A stretch of DNA of 37,061 nucleotides, taken from the NCBI GenBank assembly GCA_018398765.1, contig JAHBMJ010005841.1, forward strand, positions 25,001-62,061, in the 5' to 3' direction. The notes under the pieces are model-generated. The model saw only the letters and a program-made list of their open reading frames with translations. It did no database searches and was not told the DNA's origin. Every line of letters begins with the position of its first letter. Within the stretch, counting starts at the first letter, position 1. Of this stretch, positions 31,142 through 37,061 are shown one piece after another. Made by a program: the position numbers and the translations under genes. The stretch is from Chromera velia (taxonomy: Eukaryota > Sar > Chromeraceae).

Positions 31142-31573
31142 CCCCAGAGATACTGGCACCAGCTCTGGTATGCGGATGACGCATCCAATACCGGCTGGTT
31201 GCGCCAGCTGCGAGCATGGCTGCGCGAGTTAGTCAAGAGGGGGCCTACGGCAGGGTATATAGTGGAGGTGGACAAGTTGATCCTTGCAGTGCTCCCGCAA
31301 TTTGTGCAGAAAGCCAAAGAGATTTTTGCAGAGTTCCCCGACCTGCAGATAGTAGAGGGGACGCGTCTCCTAGGGGGGCACGTAGGTACGGACGCACACA
31401 GAGAGAAATGGGTGCAGAAGAAGGTGAAGGAGTGGGCTGGAAGCGTGGAAAGAGTCGCAACAGCAGCAGAATTTGCCCCATACGAAGCATACGCAGCCTG
31501 TTCAAAATCCTTGCAGCACGAATGGAAGTTTGTGGCGCGGGTAGTGCCAGGAGCGGGGGGACAGATGGGGTAG
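31142..31573 (+). pseudogene. Reverse transcriptase motif C and thumb-like block of the LINE-like element
   Basis: Opens with QLWYADDASNTGWLRQLRAW, containing the YADD catalytic box of LINE reverse transcriptases. It continues with GPTAGYIVEVDKLIL and IVEGTRLLGGHVGTDAHREK, typical of the region after the active site in this family, and ends at a stop at 31571-31573. It has the right order relative to the 29582 block, so both belong to one element copy. Confidence 0.75.
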
Positions 31574-32653
31574 CTGGAAGGCACGATCAGAGACCGCCTC
31601 ATCCCCGCCCTGATGAAAGGACGACGGAACGGAGGGCCCCCTACCCAACATGATGTATGGCTGAGAGACGTTGCTGCCCTTCCGGTCCGACTGCTAGGCC
31701 TAGGCATCCCCAAACCCACCGAAACAGCGGACAGGGACTACAAGACCTCAGCCGCAGCCAGTGAAGCGATCACAGAGGCCATCCTTCGAGGAGAGGACAT
31801 AGACACAGACGAGCACGTGAAGAGGGGGCAGAAGGCAAGGACAGCCCAGAAAGAAACAGTAAAAGAAGCAGTAGAGAAGGAGTGGGAGAGGTTAGGCAGC
31901 CAGTCAGGGCAGGCAGCCAGTGAGGACCAGTGTGAGGAAGTCAGGCAGTCAAAAGAAAAGAGGCAGTCAGGATGGTTGACAGCCACCCCCCTGAAGGAAC
32001 ACAGAATGAATCTCAGCCCAGACGAATTCCGAGATGCGATGACCATCCGATACCAGGGGAGGGTAGGGGGGGAGAAGAGCAGATGTGAGGGATGTGGGGG
32101 AAGGTGGAGTCTGCAACATGCCCTTAACTACCCAGTCGGGGGACTGCCGACGCTGCGACATGACGAAGTCAACCGTACGTGGGCGAGTCTAGCAGCGGAA
32201 GCATACCCCGTGGGAGCGGTCCACGCAAAGGAGCCGATCATTAGGGAGGAAGGGGAGGTACAGGGATGTCCGGCGCTAAGGGGGGACTTCCAAGTCCGGG
32301 GGGCCTATGTTCCACAAAGGCTGGCAATTTTCGACACCAGGGTGATAAACCCACACGCCGTCTCGAGGGAGAAGGTGACCTGGACTCAAGCCCTCAAAGC
32401 AGCAGCAGAAGAAAAGAAGAGGAAACATGGGCAGGCAAGCGCGGACAGAGGGTGCGAATTCACTCCACTCGTGAGTGCGGTCGACGGGACGATGGAGGGG
32501 GAGGCAAAGATGTTCTTGAAGAGGGTGGCAGAGCGATTAAGTGAGAAATGGAGGCAACATGTGAGCAAGACATGCGGCCGGATCCAAGCCCGACTGCAGA
32601 TTGCCCACCTGAAAGTGGCAAGCGCGTGCATTCGGGGGACCAGAGGAGTGTAA
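31574..32653 (+). pseudogene. C-terminal block of the LINE-like element: zinc-ribbon-like motif and conserved FDTRV domain
   Basis: The open frame reads through [20 protein letters not shown], an acidic/Gln-rich linker, and a CxxC...H motif ([20 protein letters not shown], near 32086-32145) in which the usual second Cys is not seen. It then has [38 protein letters not shown] and [12 protein letters not shown], ending ACIRGTRGV with a stop at 32653. In LINEs with restriction-like endonucleases a CCHC knuckle precedes a PD-(D/E)xK nuclease. The order here is compatible, but the nuclease assignment is inference. Confidence 0.65.
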
Positions 32654-35600
32654 GGGGAGGGCTGGGAGGAAGGAGGAGTAGACAGTGCACTGGTTATGAC
32701 TGAGGGGTAGGAAGTACTTAGCAAATGCCGAAGAAGGCATTCAGATGGAGGAGCGTCAAGTATGAGGTCGTATGAGAGAGAGAGCTAGTAGCAAGAGCAG
32801 TAACCAGGACAGAAGGAAGAGATGAAAGACGTATAGGCTAGACGCTAGGAACAAACTTTAAGTCAATGCCCCCCCTTGGGAAGCTTTGGACGCCTTTTGT
32901 ATGCCATTTCAGGGATGCCCTCAAATGAGATCGCAGAAGTGCGGATCGATGTTAAAGTGAAAGGAGACTTGCATAAGGAGAGTCTCAGGCCAAAGTCATG
33001 AGTCCGAGTGTCTGATGTATTGTCGGATGTATTGTCTGATGCCTTGTAAATTGTTAATATTCTCACCTACCCTCCTTGTGAGCGAACATGTCTGAGGTGC
33101 ATGCTTAAATTTGAACCAAGCGTGGACGTTGGTCTGGTGGGTGGGCATTTATGAGGTGATTGCCAGGAAGTCTAGGCTTGTGGGGTACTGAACTAGAATT
33201 GGCATCGCTTAGCTTAGCGGCCTCGGCCTGTGTGAGAACGGCATAGCTCGCGGGCGCACACGTATAATGACTGATCGATATATGAGCATACGCAGTGATG
33301 CAATCAGTAGATCAAATATAAGAGTGGGTCTGATTCCAAGAGTCATCGCATGAGGTTTGACTGACAGACTTACAGACTTCTCCTTTGGAACTATGTAGAC
33401 TTTGACAAGGCTTATAGTAGCACTAGAGTACTCTCTGCCAGAAGCTATTATTACTTAAGAGCCCCGTACACCTCTTACATGACGGTTATTCACCATGCGG
33501 GGACTCGTGGAAACGGCCCTGAAAAGTACTGAAAAGTCTTTGGCTAGGTCTTTGGACATGGTTTAGAAAAGAGTTAAATCATGGTAACTTGACCCATCTA
33601 ACAAGTTAAAAAAAGCCGTCGGTAACCAGTAAAAAGTTACGTAATTCTAGTAACCCAACTTTTGGTAAAAGTCCTTTAGTAACTCTTAAAGTCCAAGTGT
33701 ACCCTCTAGCACATTTTTGCGAAACAGATTTGTTTTCAATCTCTCTTCTGATCTTTCTCGCATCAGTAACATGATAAGTTCTAGGATCAGTTGAATCTCC
33801 CTTCTCCCACTCTCGCTCCTACTTTCACCATCTACACTTTCGTCCTTCTTTCCTCACTTTGTGGGACCCTAAACTCTTTATCAAGTCATCAATCTTTCTC
33901 CTAGTCTTTCTCCAAGCTCTTTGGCTGCATGCCAAATGATAGAGGCGTCTCCTTCGCAAAGCCATTCATTCTCGTCCATTCTCCGTAGATCCCTCTGTTC
34001 CGGCCTCTGGTACCCTCATTTCGAGGATCTAGGATTTCTTCCTACCCTCAATTCTTTCTGCCTTGCTCGCTTCTCTGTGATGGGGAACTGTTTTGCTGTC
34101 TCTGTCTGCCTGCTTCGTTTTGCCTCTGCGCAATTAAAAGAAAATGAACATCGGGCCTCCGAGAGACAAAGTGGGAGGAATCCAGGAAAAAGGGAGAGAG
34201 CCTGTTTAAATTATTGATAGTACGAACAAGGAAATGAGTGGGGGGACAACCAGACAGTCAGAAAGAACAAAAGCAGACAGAGATCGACTTTTCCGTCCCG
34301 TCATCTTTCGTTTCCTCCTGCTCTTCTCCATTCCATCGCTTATTCAACTTCATCTTTTCCGGCTGCTCCGTTCCTTCCTTGCTGCCCTCTCTTGATATCC
34401 TCCCTTCCCTCCGTTTTCATTCTCCTCTCCTGAATCGCACATTTGCCTGCCCTGATCTTCATGTCTGCCTCTGTCGCGTGCTCATGTCTCTCTCTGAATT
34501 GCTCTTTCTCTCTCTCTCTCTCTTTTTGCTGTGCCTCAAATTTCAGGCCGTGACTGGAGAGATGGATCGACGGCGCTTGCATGACGGCACTGTTTGTTTA
34601 TAGTGAATCGGTCTCTTTGCGTCTGCAGTGGAGTGTCTATGGACTGCTAGGAGATTCGTGAAGACTGTCTGTCACCTTCAACTTTTCGGCCCCTCGCTGC
34701 ATGGATTCAGTCATTTCAATCACTGACTGACTGAGTGCGTGAGTGAGTGAGTGACTCCGTGAATGAGTGCATAGACTGAGTGGCACACCTCGGCAAGCAA
34801 GCAAGAGACAGACACGGAGAGAGACTGCAGAATGGAAGTGAGGGAAGGCAAGCAGGAACACGCATTGAAGGTTCCCATGCACAAACGAAACAAAAGAAAA
34901 AGGCCTCCAATGGCTCTAGAGGGAAGGTCCAACATGCCCTCTTGCTCCTGTCCTCTTCTTTTTCTTCCTCCTCATCCTCTTCCTTTTCCTCCATCCTCCT
35001 CCCCTCATCACCTTCTCCTCCCATGTGAGAGAGTCGTCGTCTTTTTTCATCTTCTCCCCTCCTTCTTTTCTTTCGATCCTTATTCGCTCACACGCAAACA
35101 CGAGAGGAGAAAAAGAACTTTCCTTTGCCGAAGCTTTCACTCAAAATCACGAAAAGGCTGGCAGACGAGAATGGAAAGGAAAAGAAACTCGGTACAGACA
35201 CAGGGGCAGACAGGAAGGAGATACGGACGAGTGAAAACTCATCCATCCATCATCTCAAGCAGCTAAGCGCATTCTTCACTTTCATGAACCAACCTTTCGC
35301 CTCCCTGCCCATATTCTTTGCTCCTCCCCCCCTCCTCAAAAAAGGAAGGTCACCAGAGCACACAAACACAGTAACACGCAAGACCAGAAAGGAGACACAA
35401 GGCCTGAAAGCACAGGAACAGGATCAGGGACACGCACACATGGAGCAGAAAAAAGTGCTGGAAGGAAGGAAGGAAGGAAAGAGGTAGGTATGCCTTGACT
35501 AGAAAAAGGGAGACCACAGGAAGAGCCAACCGTCCATCGCGGATCAACCGTCTTCCTTTTTTTTTCCCTCCCTGCCTGACTCCCATTATCTGACTGCAGT

Positions 35601-36457
35601 GTAAAAGCATGAGCATGATGCATGACAAGAAGTTTTCCAATCATGCAGACAAGCTTGCAAGCCTTTTGAATTTCTCCCTTCCCTTCTTCCCGACTTGTTC
35701 ACAAACAAGGCCGGCAATAATAAAAGAAAAGGGAAAGGAACTAACTGCTTGCCTGCGTGCCCGTGTCTGTCTGTCTTGAATTTGCTCCTAACCTCCCCCC
35801 TCCATTTCTAGTTTCCAAAAGAGAAAAGAGAAAAAGAAAGGGAGGAAGTCAATTCAGCATGCACCCATCCATCCGTCCCTGTCCTCCTGAATTTCCCTCC
35901 CCCCTGTTTCGTTGCCCCTCCTTCCCACCGTTTGGAGAGAACTGAAATGAAAGAGAGTGGCCTCTTCACCATCTCTTCATTCTCCACCAGCAACCTCCGT
36001 GCCCAAAAGAAAGAAAGAAAGAGCAAACAGATCTGGTCGCTTCCCTAAGAGATCAATCACCTCGCCCACTCGCTTCGCTTCTCTTTCGTTCGTTGTTGCC
36101 CTATGATACACATCCCCATGTTCCACCCCACAGACCTGTCAGACAATCCGGCGACGGCCGGCGCGGGGAGAAACACTCAGACAGAGACGACAAAGACAGA
36201 ATGGAAAACAGAAAACACCAAACAAGCAAACAATCACACAGCTACGAGCGCCTTTCTCTTTCTTCTGTTGCCTGTCGGCGATTCACACAGAAGGATGTGC
36301 TCATGCGGACACGCTGTAAAGAGAAAAGAAGAAGAAACACGAGAGGGGTCCTTTCTTCTTCGTTTCTATTCTTCTCCTTCCGACCTTTCACTCTCTCCTG
36401 TCCTCCTTCCCCTCACTCTACCCACTCACCTCCTCCTCCCTTCTTTCCCTCTTCTCT
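32654..36457. other. Intergenic spacer, no gene recognised
   Basis: The first 200 bp or so may be the LINE-like element's 3' untranslated region. Around 33560-33710 there is a cluster of GTAAC/GTTAC words. Pyrimidine-rich tracts, CT repeats (34507-34530), GAGT repeats (34735-34765) and TTC-rich stretches (34950-35010) follow. Reading frames here are low-complexity, Ser/Pro/Phe- or Lys/Glu-rich, with no family resemblance. Confidence 0.5.
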
Positions 36458-37061
36458 TCACTGCAGCACCTCCTCATCCTCGTCCTCCCCCCCGACCGTC
36501 AGAAGGGGCAGGGCCTCCTCCCCCTGTCCTTCCGGTCTCACAGCAGCTGCAGAGGCAGTGGCGGAACCCGCAGCGGCAGCAGCCACCGCAGAGGCCACGG
36601 CCTCCTGGGCGGCCTGTCTAGTTGCCTCCCCCTCTGCCAGCTGTCTCTCCTTCTGGAAACGGATAGAGGCATTGAGCTCAGGCAACTGCCAGGACATTTC
36701 CATGTGGGGGGCGTACAGCTCTCTCAGGGAGGGGCTCACATTGCGCCCGTCCCCGGCTGACGGGGGACGCTCATCGTCGCCGCACTGGGACCCGCAGAGG
36801 GTCTCGGAGCATTCGGTGTAGACGTCAGGGGTGCTACCGACATCGTGAACGTACACGCAGCTGCTGGGAAGGTCTTTGGGGACTGTGGCGAAGAATTCGG
36901 AAACTCTCTGAACCGCTTTCTGCGTAATCTGCTCCATTGTCTCTGCCGTCTCTGTGATGGGGATCAGATTGATATTTCGGTCGGAGACGGGAACCCCCTC
37001 ATCATACTGGGGTAGCTCGGCAGCAGCTGCGGCAGCAGCAGCGGGGGCGGAGGCGGTGGAA
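36458..37061 (-). CDS. C-terminal part of an unrecognised protein, Ala-rich with acidic end (runs off window)
   Basis: The minus-strand frame is open from the right edge to a TGA at 36458-36460, about 200 residues. It starts with an Ala-rich stretch, then ELPQYDEGVPVSDRNINLIP, MEQITQKAVQRVSEFF (predicted helix), KDLPSSCVYVHDVGSTPDVY, SLRELYAPHMEMSWQLPEL, and a long Ala/Glu/Gln helix that could be a coiled coil (residues about 145-185). It ends in the acidic GGEDEDEEVLQ. Amino-acid use is balanced and unlike the microsatellite frames nearby, which favours a real gene. I do not recognise the family and suggest no function. ATG 36937 is an internal Met, not the start, because the frame continues upstream. 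Confidence 0.6.
   Translation of the reverse strand, partial: STASAPAAAAAAAAELPQYDEGVPVSDRNINLIPITETAETMEQITQKAVQRVSEFFATVPKDLPSSCVYVHDVGSTPDVYTECSETLCGSQCGDDERPPSAGDGRNVSPSLRELYAPHMEMSWQLPELNASIRFQKERQLAEGEATRQAAQEAVASAVAAAAAGSATASAAAVRPEGQGEEALPLLTVGGEDEDEEVLQ

Larger units (their letters stand above)
28690..32860 (+). mobile_element. LINE-like non-LTR retrotransposon with RT and possible nuclease-like C-terminus
   Basis: No LTRs were seen. Readable blocks in order: a Gln/Glu/Ala-rich 42-bp repeat (28693-28818); an N-terminal region with RLVRLTQSLIAGIRSG (about 29080-29130); reverse transcriptase (29582-30320); an in-frame repeat array and low-complexity stretch; the YADD box (31166-31177); and a C-terminal domain (to 32653). 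The wording of the RT (VALDKCPGVRPVGIGEAIRR, LIDAKNAFNAVNR, WYADDAS) and of the C-terminus ([18 protein letters not shown]) matches, from memory, a family of RT proteins found in corals, amphioxus and protists. Stop codons separate several blocks, so the copy is inactive or mis-sequenced. Element ends are approximate; no target duplication was found. Confidence 0.75.

Noticed and set aside
30282-31719. Minus-strand frames of 243 and 310 residues
   Set aside because: They are antisense shadows of the 42-bp array and the LINE-like RT, rich in Leu/Cys/Ser because of the repeat.
34545-34603. Possible terminal exon AVTGEMDRRRLHDGTVCL after a good polypyrimidine tract and TTTCAG
   Set aside because: No upstream exons with compatible frame were found, so chance is as likely.
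36093-36821. Plus-strand frames of 242 and 172 residues
   Set aside because: Ser/Pro/Arg-rich shadows opposite the better minus-strand gene.

Overview
The window looks like nuclear DNA from a microbial eukaryote with many introns and many repeats. Three host genes have clear GT-AG introns, often with TGCAG acceptors. Between them lie long polypyrimidine tracts, tetranucleotide microsatellites, AT-rich blocks and several classes of transposable element. An alga or protist of the stramenopile/alveolate kind (a chromerid, for example) would fit, but the sequence does not prove this. Two scaffold gaps (N runs at 1953-2031 and 14280-14561) lie inside introns at GT-repeat/homopolymer junctions.

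Host genes, left to right. (1) 82-2642 (+): the 3' half of a phospholipase D family gene, five exons, with the C-terminal HKD motif and the stop codon. (2) 4903-7286 (+): an RNA-binding protein with two KH domains, two exons, and a Gly/Gln/Pro/His-rich tail. (3) 12225-16584 (+): an eight-exon gene for a synapsin homologue. Every splice junction keeps phase, and the protein aligns across the whole synapsin ATP-grasp C domain. This is the most notable content of the window. (4) 36458-37061 (-): the C-terminal part of an unrecognised gene that runs off the right edge. A weak exon candidate lies at 27848-27929.

Mobile and repeated DNA. A short element with terminal inverted repeats (11580-11966) and a 5'-truncated relative in the same orientation (17373-17600) bracket the synapsin gene. 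A second inverted-repeat element lies at 18691-19180. An old Ty3/gypsy chromovirus (19356-25932) keeps both LTRs, a primer binding site, a polypurine tract and a 5-bp target duplication, but its genes are decayed. A 469-bp hAT-like non-autonomous element (26053-26521) has a perfect 8-bp target duplication. A LINE-like retrotransposon (about 28690-32860) carries reverse transcriptase, a zinc-ribbon-like motif and a possible nuclease-like C-terminus. Its RT is interrupted in frame by ten 42-bp tandem units.

The host genes do not form an obvious pathway. Phospholipase D and synapsin both act at membranes in animals, but their closeness here may be chance. The stretches 7287-11579, 16585-17372, 17601-18690, 26530-28690 and 32654-36457 hold mainly simple repeats or unrecognised sequence.
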